DNA of 11,862 bases from Anaeroplasma sp902783745 (GTDB lineage Bacteria > Bacillota_I > Bacilli_A > Acholeplasmatales > Anaeroplasmataceae): contig CAMOKL010000039.1 in NCBI GenBank assembly GCA_946617655.1, positions 1 through 11,862 of the forward strand, read 5' to 3'. Position 1 is the first letter of the stretch; every line of letters begins with the position of its first letter. Shown here piece after piece: positions 6,571 through 11,862 of this stretch. Made by a program: the position numbers and the translations under genes. The notes under the pieces were generated by a model. It was not told the DNA's origin, did no database searches, and saw only the letters and a list, made by a program, of their open reading frames with translations.

Positions 6571-7281
6571 ATGCTAGAGAGTTTTAAGTTAACAGCACAA
6601 AAGCTTAAAAGATATTTGAAAGTACATGTTAATCTACCACAATCTTATAGGCTTACAAATAAATCATATCCATTAGTATTATCATTTGATGGCCAGTACT
6701 TTTTTAACTTTATTAAAGAAGATACAAAGAAAACGAATATTGATGATATTATTAATAGATATGAAATTATTTTTATTGCTATACAATCACCATCTAATGA
6801 ATTATGGAGAGAAAGTGAATTAAATCCATATTACAACGGAAAAGAAAAGCAAATCGATAAGGTATTATCTTATATTTTCTTTGAATATTTAATGCATGAT
6901 TTAATTCCTATGTTTAAAGAAAGATATAGAATATCATCTGACCTTTATGTAATGGGATATGGAATAAGCGCTATAGCATCATTATATATGGTAAATAAAT
7001 ATCCTGAGGTAAAGGGTGCTGCAGTATTTTGTCCTGATTTTACTAATGTAGATAATAATTTGATAAATGATTTAGATATTCATCATGATAAAACAAAAGA
7101 AATCTATTTATATAAAGGTGAAAGAAAAACAAATTATGATGAATTTTTCTATAATATATATTTAAAATATAGAAAATATGAATATGAATATGTAGTATTA
7201 GATTATACAGATGAAACAAACGATGTTACATGTGTTTCAAACCATCTAAATACATTCTTAAATTTCATTACAGAAAAATAA
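6571..7281 (+). CDS. Putative esterase-fold (alpha/beta hydrolase) protein, probable pseudo-enzyme
   Basis: A 236-residue protein with no signal peptide, so probably cytosolic. It has the layout of the Esterase family (PF00756): an early strand SYPLVLSFDGQYFF (32-45), an R-x-S-E-L-N-P loop (80-86), a helix and YR stretch FEYLMHDLIPMFKERYR (104-120), then the nucleophile-elbow strand YVMGYGISAIASLYM and NKYPEVKGAAVFCPDF. In active members the elbow reads G-x-S-x-G-G; here it is G129-Y-G131-I-S-A, so Gly stands where the catalytic Ser is expected. A candidate His (225) near the C-terminus is kept. It may be a binding or structural homologue rather than an esterase; Ser133, two residues along, is a less likely substitute. 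Start: ATG at 6571 with SD GAGGTGAT. The next gene follows on the same strand after 63 bp. Confidence 0.7.
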   Translation: MLESFKLTAQKLKRYLKVHVNLPQSYRLTNKSYPLVLSFDGQYFFNFIKEDTKKTNIDDIINRYEIIFIAIQSPSNELWRESELNPYYNGKEKQIDKVLSYIFFEYLMHDLIPMFKERYRISSDLYVMGYGISAIASLYMVNKYPEVKGAAVFCPDFTNVDNNLINDLDIHHDKTKEIYLYKGERKTNYDEFFYNIYLKYRKYEYEYVVLDYTDETNDVTCVSNHLNTFLNFITEK

Positions 7282-7301
7282 TCTTTTATTTATTAAAAAT
7301 T

Positions 7302-7336
7302 TATAATATAATAATTGTATTAATTCTATATAGGAG
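7302..7336 (+). promoter_or_regulatory. Possible -10 and RBS of the 188-aa membrane protein gene
   Basis: TATAAT at 7302-7307 lies in the gap after the esterase-like gene. AGGAG at 7332-7336 is 8 nt before the ATG at 7345. No -35 is recognised and no terminator is seen in the gap, so transcription from upstream is also possible. Confidence 0.4.
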
Positions 7337-7344
7337 AATATTTT

Positions 7345-7911
7345 ATGGAAAACAATAACAATAGCATTAATGATGAAGAATTAGATAATGCGTTAGAAAA
7401 ACAATATGGTATAGATGCAATAAATAGTGAATATGCAGATGATGCTTCATATGAAGATAACCGTACTTCTTTTGAAAAAGAAAAGGATGAAGAAATTAAT
7501 TCTAAGGTTGTTGAATCAAGCTATCATGGTAAAACAACAGTAATTAAAACTACTGAAGAAATTAACGCTAATGATAAAACAATTAATAAAGAATCTAAAA
7601 AGAAAGTAAATCCTCTTGTGATTTCAACACTTATTTTAGGTATATTATCAGTATTAATTTGTATTACATTTGCGGTAATACAAGCTGTAATAGTTGTAGG
7701 AAAGCAAGGTAAAATCGATTCTTCTTTATATGATTTATTCACAACAATAAAATATATTGCATGGGTAATTTTAGGATCATCAATAATCATAGATATAATT
7801 TCTTTTATCGTAACAACAAAACAAAAGCTTGTTAAAATAGCAATATTTTTAACAGTATTTGGCTTTTTAATTATCATATTAACTGAATTTGTATTATCAA
7901 CTATAAAGTAA
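7345..7911 (+). CDS. Acidic-headed three-TM membrane protein, unknown function
   Basis: A 188-residue protein I do not recognise. Residues 1-89 are hydrophilic, rich in Asp, Glu, Asn and Ser, with no hydrophobic core, and likely disordered. A basic patch KESKKKV (82-88) sits at the membrane edge. Hydrophobic segments follow at about 90-118, 133-156 and 162-185, with a short polar loop TTKQK between the last two. There is no N-terminal signal peptide, so the head is probably cytoplasmic. The architecture (acidic head, TM, loop of about 15, TM, Lys-containing turn, TM) matches the C-terminal part of the 351-aa protein at 8834-9889, suggesting distant paralogy. It is convergent with the sirtuin gene, 9 bp apart, sharing a hairpin. 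Confidence 0.75.
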   Translation: MENNNNSINDEELDNALEKQYGIDAINSEYADDASYEDNRTSFEKEKDEEINSKVVESSYHGKTTVIKTTEEINANDKTINKESKKKVNPLVISTLILGILSVLICITFAVIQAVIVVGKQGKIDSSLYDLFTTIKYIAWVILGSSIIIDIISFIVTTKQKLVKIAIFLTVFGFLIIILTEFVLSTIK

Positions 7912-7912
7912 G

Positions 7913-7934
7913 AGCTAGGCTTATAGGCCTAGCT
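7913..7934. terminator. Shared terminator hairpin overlapping the sirtuin stop
   Basis: An 8-bp GC-containing stem, AGCTAGGC (7913-7920) and GCCTAGCT (7927-7934), with loop TTATAG. On the plus strand it is followed by TTTCTATTTCTTCT, giving a fair terminator for the 188-aa gene. On the minus strand the tail (CTTACTTTA) is weak. The 3' arm and loop lie inside the last four codons and stop of the convergent sirtuin gene. Confidence 0.7.
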
Positions 7935-8655
7935 TTTCTATTTCTTCTATTACATTTTTTATATCATCATGTATTACTAAATTACATTTACTATCATATT
8001 GTGTTTCACTTTTATTTAATAATACAAGCTTGTCTTTATTATAATATCTAACAAATCCAGCGGCAGGATATACTACAAGTGATGTACCAACAACTATTAG
8101 CATATCACAATCTCCTATTGCTCTTACTGCAGATACTATATCATCTTCGTTTAATGATTCTTCATATAAAACAACATCTGGCTTTATAATACCTCCACAC
8201 TCACAATATGGAATATTTGGGCTAAATTTAATAATATCTTTAATGTTATAGTACTTTCTACATTTCATACAATAGTTTCTAGCAATAGACCCATGAAGCT
8301 CAATTACATTTTTAGAACCAGCCATTTGATGTAGGTCATCAATATTTTGAGTTACTATTGTAACCTTATGATTCTTTTGTAATTTTGCAAAAAATTTATG
8401 TGCTATATTGGGTTTCGCATCAGGATATACCATTTTTTCAAAATAGAATTTATAAAAATCATCTGGATGTTTCATAAAGAACGAATGTGATATTATTTCT
8501 TCAGGTGAGAATTTAGATTTTAATTTTTCATTATAAATACCATTCGCACTTCTAAAATCAGGAATACCTGAATTAGTAGATAAACCAGCGCCAGAAAATA
8601 TTACTATATCATGTGATTCTTCTATCATTTTCTTTAATTGTTCTATCTTATTCAT
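7921..8655 (-). CDS. NAD-dependent protein deacetylase (Sir2-family sirtuin)
   Basis: A cytosolic enzyme that removes acetyl groups from lysines, consuming NAD+ and yielding nicotinamide and O-acetyl-ADP-ribose. The 244 residues show all core motifs: GAGLSTNSGIPDFRS (22-36, NAD binding), TQNIDDLH (102-109), catalytic His121 in ELHGS, zinc ligands Cys129, Cys132, Cys151 and Cys153, then GGIIKPDVVLYEE (154-166) and GTSLVVYPAAGF (190-201). The region after PDFRS (NGIYNEKLKSKFSPEEIISH) lacks the Tyr-x-x-Arg pair of SIRT5-type desuccinylases, so I place it with class U deacetylases. Start: ATG at 8655 with SD-like GAGAAG 8 nt upstream; an in-frame GTG at 8664 overlaps that SD. It is divergent from the 351-aa membrane protein gene and convergent with the 188-aa one. 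No acetyl-CoA synthetase or acetyltransferase partner is nearby. Confidence 0.95.
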   Translation of the reverse strand: MNKIEQLKKMIEESHDIVIFSGAGLSTNSGIPDFRSANGIYNEKLKSKFSPEEIISHSFFMKHPDDFYKFYFEKMVYPDAKPNIAHKFFAKLQKNHKVTIVTQNIDDLHQMAGSKNVIELHGSIARNYCMKCRKYYNIKDIIKFSPNIPYCECGGIIKPDVVLYEESLNEDDIVSAVRAIGDCDMLIVVGTSLVVYPAAGFVRYYNKDKLVLLNKSETQYDSKCNLVIHDDIKNVIEEIEKLGL

Positions 8656-8701
8656 TAAAAACACTTCTCTTTCTTTTTTATTAAATGTTATATATACATA
8701 T

Positions 8702-8707
8702 ATTATA
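8702..8707 (-). promoter_or_regulatory. Candidate -10 of the sirtuin gene
   Basis: Minus-strand TATAAT (8707-8702), about 46 nt upstream of the ATG. No -35 is recognisable; its place is taken by the first copy of the tandem repeat at 8708-8728. Confidence 0.4.
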
Positions 8708-8750
8708 TCATTGTTTTTTTAACTTCCTCTCATTGTTTTTTTAACTTCCT
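8708..8750. repeat. Tandem 22-bp direct repeat between divergent promoters
   Basis: Two copies, 8708-8728 and 8730-8750, share 21 identical bases (TCATTG, T-run, AACTTCCT) at a 22-bp offset, about two helical turns. They fill the space between the sirtuin -10 and the -35 of the 351-aa gene. The position fits a binding site for a protein bound twice on one DNA face. The spacing is too short for a CRISPR array. Confidence 0.75.
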
Positions 8751-8778
8751 TGTTATTTTTATATATTATTGATATAAT
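8750..8778 (+). promoter_or_regulatory. Sigma-A promoter of the 351-aa membrane protein gene
   Basis: TTGTTA (8750-8755), a 17-bp spacer and TATAAT (8773-8778) form a good promoter that overlaps the end of the second tandem repeat by one base. SD GAGGG (8821-8825) lies 8 nt before the ATG at 8834. The promoter lies inside the longer open frame that begins at 8750, ruling out that earlier start. Confidence 0.7.
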
Positions 8779-8833
8779 ATTTATAAATAAAATATCTATT
8801 TTAAAATCTACATATTGTAAGAGGGTGTTATTT

Positions 8834-9889
8834 ATGGGTAATAACGAAAAAGATTTAAAAGAATTAGATAATGATATTAATCTAGATGATACTTTAGATG
8901 AAGCTATAGATAATAATTCTTTAAATGAAGAAAATACTGAAGCTAATATAGAAGCTGATAATACTATAAAATCAGATTCAAGTGAGGAAGTAATTGTTGA
9001 TGATTCTAGCGAAGATTCAATCGATTATTTAGAAGAATCTACACCTAATAGTGAAGATGAAGTTTTAACTGAAGATAATATTGAAGAATCAGTTATTGAA
9101 GATGAAGCTTTAACTGAAGATAACATTGAAGCTAATATAGATGATGATAATACATCAGATGATCTAGAATCTAATGAGGAAGTAACTAGTGATGAAGATA
9201 GCAATATCGAATCAAATGAAGGTGATACATCAGACGATGTAACAGATGATTCTTATGAATCAGAAGATGAAAGTGAAACCAATGATTTAGACAATGAAAC
9301 TGAGGATGAATCTAACGATTCAAATGAAGAATCTAACGAAGAGGATCAATCAAATTACGCACTTCTTCTTAAGATTCATGACTTAAATAATCAAATAGAT
9401 ATTTTAAAATCAAGATTAGATAATTTTGAGAAAAGATTTAATACCGAGGATGATGCCATTATAAATAGCGCAAATGCAGTATATAAAACAGCTGATATTG
9501 AAGCAAGAAAGCGTGAAGGCGGAAGACTTGGTAATGTTGGTTTAGCAATAACTATAATATTCTTTATATTAGGTATAGTAGTTGTCGGTGCTTATGCTGT
9601 TTTATATACAGTTGTTGAAGCGATGATTAAAGCTGGTTCACCTGAAAAAGATTACGAAGCATTAATGATGGCAGCCAAAATATTAAGATATGCATCATTT
9701 GGTGTATTAGGATTTGCTGGATTAGGCTTCTTATTTTGCTTACTTGGAATATTTATCTCAAAAAGAAAAGGTACTGCGATTGCAGGTATTATAATAGGTT
9801 TATTCTCATTAGCTTTTATGATAATAATATTATTTGTACCTCAAGTATTACAACCTATAATCGATTCAATTTCAAAAACATTTTCTTAA
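8834..9889 (+). CDS. Acidic-headed three-TM membrane protein with coiled coil, unknown function
   Basis: A 351-residue protein I do not recognise. Residues 1-173 are extremely rich in Asp, Glu, Ser, Asn and Thr with almost no basic residues after position 10, and are surely disordered. They include a repeated EDE(V/A)LTEDNIE unit. A probable coiled coil follows (about 175-205, ALLLKIHDLNNQIDILKSRL). After a basic stretch (IEARKREGGR) come hydrophobic segments at about 234-258, 285-307 and 313-337, the last two separated by ISKRKGT. There is no signal peptide, so the head should be cytoplasmic. The C-terminal part mirrors the 188-aa protein at 7345-7911. I chose ATG 8834 for its SD and because the promoter lies just upstream. 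The gene is divergent from the sirtuin. Its original terminator is now about 1.9 kb away, because a group II intron sits directly after its stop codon. Confidence 0.75.
   Translation: MGNNEKDLKELDNDINLDDTLDEAIDNNSLNEENTEANIEADNTIKSDSSEEVIVDDSSEDSIDYLEESTPNSEDEVLTEDNIEESVIEDEALTEDNIEANIDDDNTSDDLESNEEVTSDEDSNIESNEGDTSDDVTDDSYESEDESETNDLDNETEDESNDSNEESNEEDQSNYALLLKIHDLNNQIDILKSRLDNFEKRFNTEDDAIINSANAVYKTADIEARKREGGRLGNVGLAITIIFFILGIVVVGAYAVLYTVVEAMIKAGSPEKDYEALMMAAKILRYASFGVLGFAGLGFLFCLLGIFISKRKGTAIAGIIIGLFSLAFMIIILFVPQVLQPIIDSISKTFS
9053..9130 (+). repeat. Internal coding repeat in the acidic head
   Basis: Two 33-nt units, 9053-9085 and 9098-9130, encode EDEVLTEDNIE and EDEALTEDNIE (residues 74-84 and 89-99, period 15). 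They differ at two nucleotides, so this is a recent or conserved partial duplication within the disordered head. Confidence 0.75.
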
Positions 9890-9930
9890 ATAGGGTAGAG
9901 GAAAGAAAATAATTCTTTGCCCCTCCCATT
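9890..9930 (-). ncRNA. Group II intron domain VI with branch-point adenosine
   Basis: On the minus strand, GAGG and AAAG pair with CTTT and CCTC around an A/T-rich loop, leaving CTACCCTAT at the 3' end. The unpaired A at 9896, 7 nt from the proposed end, is the likely branch point for lariat splicing. Confidence 0.65.
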
Positions 9931-9961
9931 GCACCGTACGTACGGGTCTCGTATACGGCGC
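9931..9961 (-). ncRNA. Group II intron domain V (catalytic hairpin)
   Basis: The outer arms GCGCCGUA (9961-9954) and UACGGUGC (9938-9931) give eight pairs including one G-U. A two-base CG bulge follows, then the distal stem UACG/CGUA with loop AGACC. The CGC triad is at 9960-9958. This is the most conserved part of the ribozyme. Confidence 0.88.
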
Positions 9962-9982
9962 TACATTTATATTATTCACAAA

Positions 9983-11281
9983 CTACTTAAGGTAGTACAA
10001 TAGAGGATTGACCAACCCCGGTCTATTTCTCTTTTTGTTTGACTTAGAAAGTAAATCAGCACTAATTAAATAGTTAATAATCTTCATACCACACTGCCTA
10101 TACCAACCTAATCTTGTATTGGCTACTGAATATATTTCTTCATCAGTAAAACCACATTTATGGGCTTTGTTTATCATTTGAAGATTTCTATATATTGTAA
10201 TAGTTTTCTTCCATTGTTTAACAATTATTACTCTAACTTTATGCCTTAACCATTGACCAAATTCATCAATGAATAGTTTCATATTTCCAATACGGAAATA
10301 GTTTATCCATCCTCGAATTATTTGGTTTAGTTTGGTGAATGTAATTGCTAAAGGTCTTGATACGGCATGTTTCCTTTTAAGTACCAATTTTATCTTTTCG
10401 TAAAGTTTTGCTTTACGGTCATTTCCCGGTTTGCATTGCCATTTATCACTATTCTTCCAAAATGTAAATCCTAAGAAATTACTATTATTTGGTCTTGTGA
10501 TTTTGGTTTTAGTTGCTGAAACCTTAAGAAATAACTTTCTTTCTAGCCACGAAGTAACTGATTTCATTACACGTTCAGCTGCTACATCAGTTCTAACAAA
10601 TATATTACAATCGTCGGCATATCTCACAAAGTGTAAGCCTCTTGACTCTAATTCTTTATCAAATTTATCTAAATAGATATTGGATAGTATTGGAGATAAT
10701 GGGCCACCTTGTGGTACTCCAATGGTAGTTGATGAAACTAAGCCATTATCCATTACTCCTGCTTGTAAGAACTTACGTATTAAATGAACTGTATGACTGT
10801 CATTTACTTGTTCCCTTAGTATTGAGATTAATTTATCGTGATTTACTGTATCAAAATACTTTTCGATATCTAAATCGATTACCCATTCAAACCCTTGATT
10901 AAGATACTCTAATACCTTGCCTATTGCCGTGTGACAGTCCCTACTTGGTCTAAAGCCATAAGAAAAATCACTAAATATATTTTCATATATTGGTACTAAT
11001 CTTTGGGCTATTGCCTGTTGTATAACCCTATCAACCACAGTTGGTATTCCTAGAGGTCTTAATTTGCCATTGGATTTTGGAATATATACTCTTCTTACGG
11101 GTTGAGGCTTATAGGTTTTATTCATTATTGATTCAATAATTTCTTTCCTATGTTCATTAAAGTATGGCTCAAGTTTGTCAACTGACATTTTGTCAATGCC
11201 ACTTGCCCCCTTATTTGCCTTTACTCTTTTGATTGCCTCATTTAAGTTTTCAACACTCAAAATCTCTTCGATTAAACTCAT
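9983..11281 (-). CDS. ltrA: Group II intron-encoded reverse transcriptase/maturase (class C)
   Basis: It assists folding and splicing of its own intron RNA and copies it during retrohoming. The protein has 432 residues. The RT domain shows KPQPVRRVYIPKSNGKLRPLGIPTVVDR (58-85), SYGFRPSRDCHTAI (107-120), DLDIEKYFDTVNHDKL (136-151, catalytic Asp138), GVPQGGPLSPILSNI (188-202) and YADD (221-224). The thumb/maturase domain X has LNQIIRGWINYFRIG (318-332). No HNH endonuclease follows, as normal for class C. It most resembles the Eubacterium rectale type, as I recall it. I chose ATG 11281 because GGAGGAGG lies just upstream; the in-frame ATG at 11299 has no SD and overlaps that purine run. No frameshift or missing catalytic residue is seen, so it should be functional. 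Confidence 0.95.
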   Translation of the reverse strand: MSLIEEILSVENLNEAIKRVKANKGASGIDKMSVDKLEPYFNEHRKEIIESIMNKTYKPQPVRRVYIPKSNGKLRPLGIPTVVDRVIQQAIAQRLVPIYENIFSDFSYGFRPSRDCHTAIGKVLEYLNQGFEWVIDLDIEKYFDTVNHDKLISILREQVNDSHTVHLIRKFLQAGVMDNGLVSSTTIGVPQGGPLSPILSNIYLDKFDKELESRGLHFVRYADDCNIFVRTDVAAERVMKSVTSWLERKLFLKVSATKTKITRPNNSNFLGFTFWKNSDKWQCKPGNDRKAKLYEKIKLVLKRKHAVSRPLAITFTKLNQIIRGWINYFRIGNMKLFIDEFGQWLRHKVRVIIVKQWKKTITIYRNLQMINKAHKCGFTDEEIYSVANTRLGWYRQCGMKIINYLISADLLSKSNKKRNRPGLVNPLLYYLK

Positions 11282-11787
11282 TTGCTGCTCCTCCTCCATT
11301 TGTAAATGTATTTGGAATCATCTTCGATTACTTTATCATCATTGGTTACGGTCCAATGTTATAGATTATCTTATCTTACAGATTATCCAAATATTGCTTA
11401 TAGTGATTCGCACTATATAAACATTAGGTCCTTTAGTGGTTGGCATCCACCTACTACGACCTCAGCTGACTCCCTAACTATTTGCTTTTTATCGCACGTA
11501 TATAATACGCGTTAGGGCCTCCCGGGGTAATTCACTAATCTTTCATCCCACAACCTCTTGATTTACTGTTTTGGTTTTACGTTTACCATTAGGACTTCAG
11601 TTTGATTAGCAACCTTATCCACTTACCATTTAGCCTCATCAAGTTTCTGTTCGTAGGCTCGGAGATTTTGCTACACCTCTTCCTTCACCCATAGGATTAC
11701 TCCTAACGGCTTGAGGTTCGTTACACTTGGCGGTAAATACCCGTGACTGGACTTTCACCAGTAAGATTAGTGTCATGCCCGGCACAC
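11282..11787 (-). ncRNA. Group II intron domains I-III (5' ribozyme scaffold)
   Basis: About 500 nt upstream of the RT start codon with no gene of its own. Reading 5' to 3' on the minus strand, it contains GTGTGCCGGGCATG, then GGTGAAAGTCCAGTCACGGG, CCTCAAGCCGTTAGGAG, GGGTGAAGGAAGAGG and CTACGAACAGAAACTTGATG, in the order seen in class C domain I. Plus-strand open frames here (11175-11420 and 11306-11515) are not genes. Confidence 0.8.
11628..11632 (-). other. Candidate EBS1 of the intron
   Basis: Minus-strand TAAAT in domain I is the exact complement of ATTTA, the last five bases of the 5' exon (11792-11788). That is the relation expected of EBS1 and IBS1. A 5-nt match in AT-rich DNA is weak alone, and no folding was done. 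Confidence 0.35.
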
Positions 11788-11791
11788 TAAA

Positions 11792-11819
11792 TAAAGGGTC
11801 TCAATAACGAGACCCTTTA
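11792..11819 (-). terminator. Rho-independent terminator used as intron target
   Basis: An 11-bp stem, TAAAGGGTCTC (11792-11802) with GAGACCCTTTA (11809-11819), and loop AATAAC. On the minus strand, if the intron is removed, the stem is followed by TTATTTATTAAG, a T-rich tail fitting termination of the minus-strand gene at 11822. It would also have been the first hairpin after the stop codon of the 351-aa gene on the plus strand. Confidence 0.85.
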
Positions 11820-11821
11820 AA

Positions 11822-11862
11822 TTACTTAATTACTCTTGCGTAGAACTTAGCTGCTTGTAAAT
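11822..11862 (-). CDS. C-terminal end of an unidentified gene (partial)
   Basis: The last 12 residues are LQAAKFYARVIK, then TAA at 11824-11822, immediately before the terminator. The gene continues beyond the window edge. Another frame also closes here (ending QLSSTQE, stop at 11832-11830). I prefer the first because its C-ending Phe and Tyr codons and Ala/Lys-rich helix look like a well-expressed cytosolic protein. Too little remains to name it. Confidence 0.4.
   Translation of the reverse strand, partial: LQAAKFYARVIK

Larger units (their letters stand above)
9890..11787 (-). mobile_element. Complete group IIC intron with intact reverse transcriptase
   Basis: A retroelement of 1898 nt. 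The 5' end GTGTGCCGGGCATG (from 11787) has the GUGYG start and the GCCCGGCAUG-like sequence usual for class C. GGTGAAAGTCC follows within 50 nt. The RT ORF sits in domain IV, 22 nt before domain V, and the 3' end is AU. The catalytic triad in domain V is CGC, as in IIC rather than the AGC of IIA/IIB. It lies on the 3' side of a rho-independent terminator stem (11792-11819), the classic IIC target. The RNA and ORF both look intact, so it may still be mobile. Base composition is clearly richer in G+C than the neighbouring genes, consistent with transfer. The 3' boundary is assigned from the branch-point distance and may be off by one or two bases. Confidence 0.9.

Noticed and set aside
7524..7877. 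Minus-strand open frame of 117 codons opposite the 188-aa gene
   Set aside because: Hydrophobic only because it is antisense to TM segments; the plus-strand gene has the SD, promoter and terminator.
7921..8655. Sirtuin as an anti-phage SIR2 effector
   Set aside because: It has a complete deacetylase core with zinc ligands and catalytic His and no fused sensor or partner such as Argonaute, HerA or Thoeris proteins; it fits a housekeeping deacetylase.
8708..8750. CRISPR-like repeats
   Set aside because: Only two copies, separated by a single base, with no spacer and no cas gene.
8750..8833. Earlier start for the 351-aa protein at 8750
   Set aside because: The promoter (-35 at 8750, -10 at 8773) lies inside this stretch and there is no SD; ATG 8834 has GAGGG 8 nt upstream.
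10431..10676. Plus-strand open frames inside the intron (10431-10676, 11175-11420, 11306-11515)
   Set aside because: They are antisense to the RT coding sequence or the structured domain I RNA, with no SD or recognisable product.

Overview
The window is strongly AT-rich. Every intact non-mobile gene I could check ends in TAA, and tryptophan is encoded by TGG. Shine-Dalgarno sequences are strong and purine-rich, and promoters have TATAAT -10 boxes. Together with the gene set (beta-carbonic anhydrase, HtpG, class U sirtuin, MATE exporter, group IIC intron), this suggests a low-GC Gram-positive bacterium of the Bacillota, possibly a gut Bacilli/Erysipelotrichia or Mollicutes-related lineage. The taxon is inferred, not proven.

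Layout. (1) Positions 1-1301, minus strand, hold a decayed accessory or defence-type cluster: a frameshifted and C-terminally truncated DUF1016/YhcG PDDEXK nuclease, a 47-residue ORF, and a truncated, frameshifted gene resembling DUF4391. A clear terminator at 1350-1388 separates it from the next gene. (2) 1447-3801, minus strand: a MATE-family exporter and an unknown six-TM membrane protein. (3) 3921-4484, plus strand: a beta-carbonic anhydrase, divergent from the six-TM gene across an AT palindrome, ending at a strong bidirectional terminator. (4) 4532-6427, minus strand: htpG, with a consensus promoter covered by a CIRCE-like inverted repeat. (5) 6571-7911, plus strand: an esterase-fold protein that appears to lack its nucleophile serine, then a small acidic-headed membrane protein. 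(6) 7921-8655, minus strand: a class U sirtuin, convergent with the small membrane protein and divergent from a larger acidic-headed membrane protein (8834-9889). A tandem 22-bp repeat lies between the divergent pair. (7) 9890-11787, minus strand: a complete group IIC intron with an intact reverse transcriptase/maturase. It lies exactly between the stop codon of the 351-aa membrane protein gene and a rho-independent terminator at 11792-11819. (8) 11822-11862: the last 13 codons of a minus-strand gene.

How they fit together. Most genes are housekeeping or envelope single-gene units with their own promoters. The least explained part is 6571-9889. There, two proteins of like architecture (acidic, probably disordered head plus three TM segments) flank a canonical NAD-dependent deacetylase, beside a probable pseudo-esterase. 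No established system matches this set; a functional link is speculation. The intron and the decayed cluster are the mobile or accessory parts.
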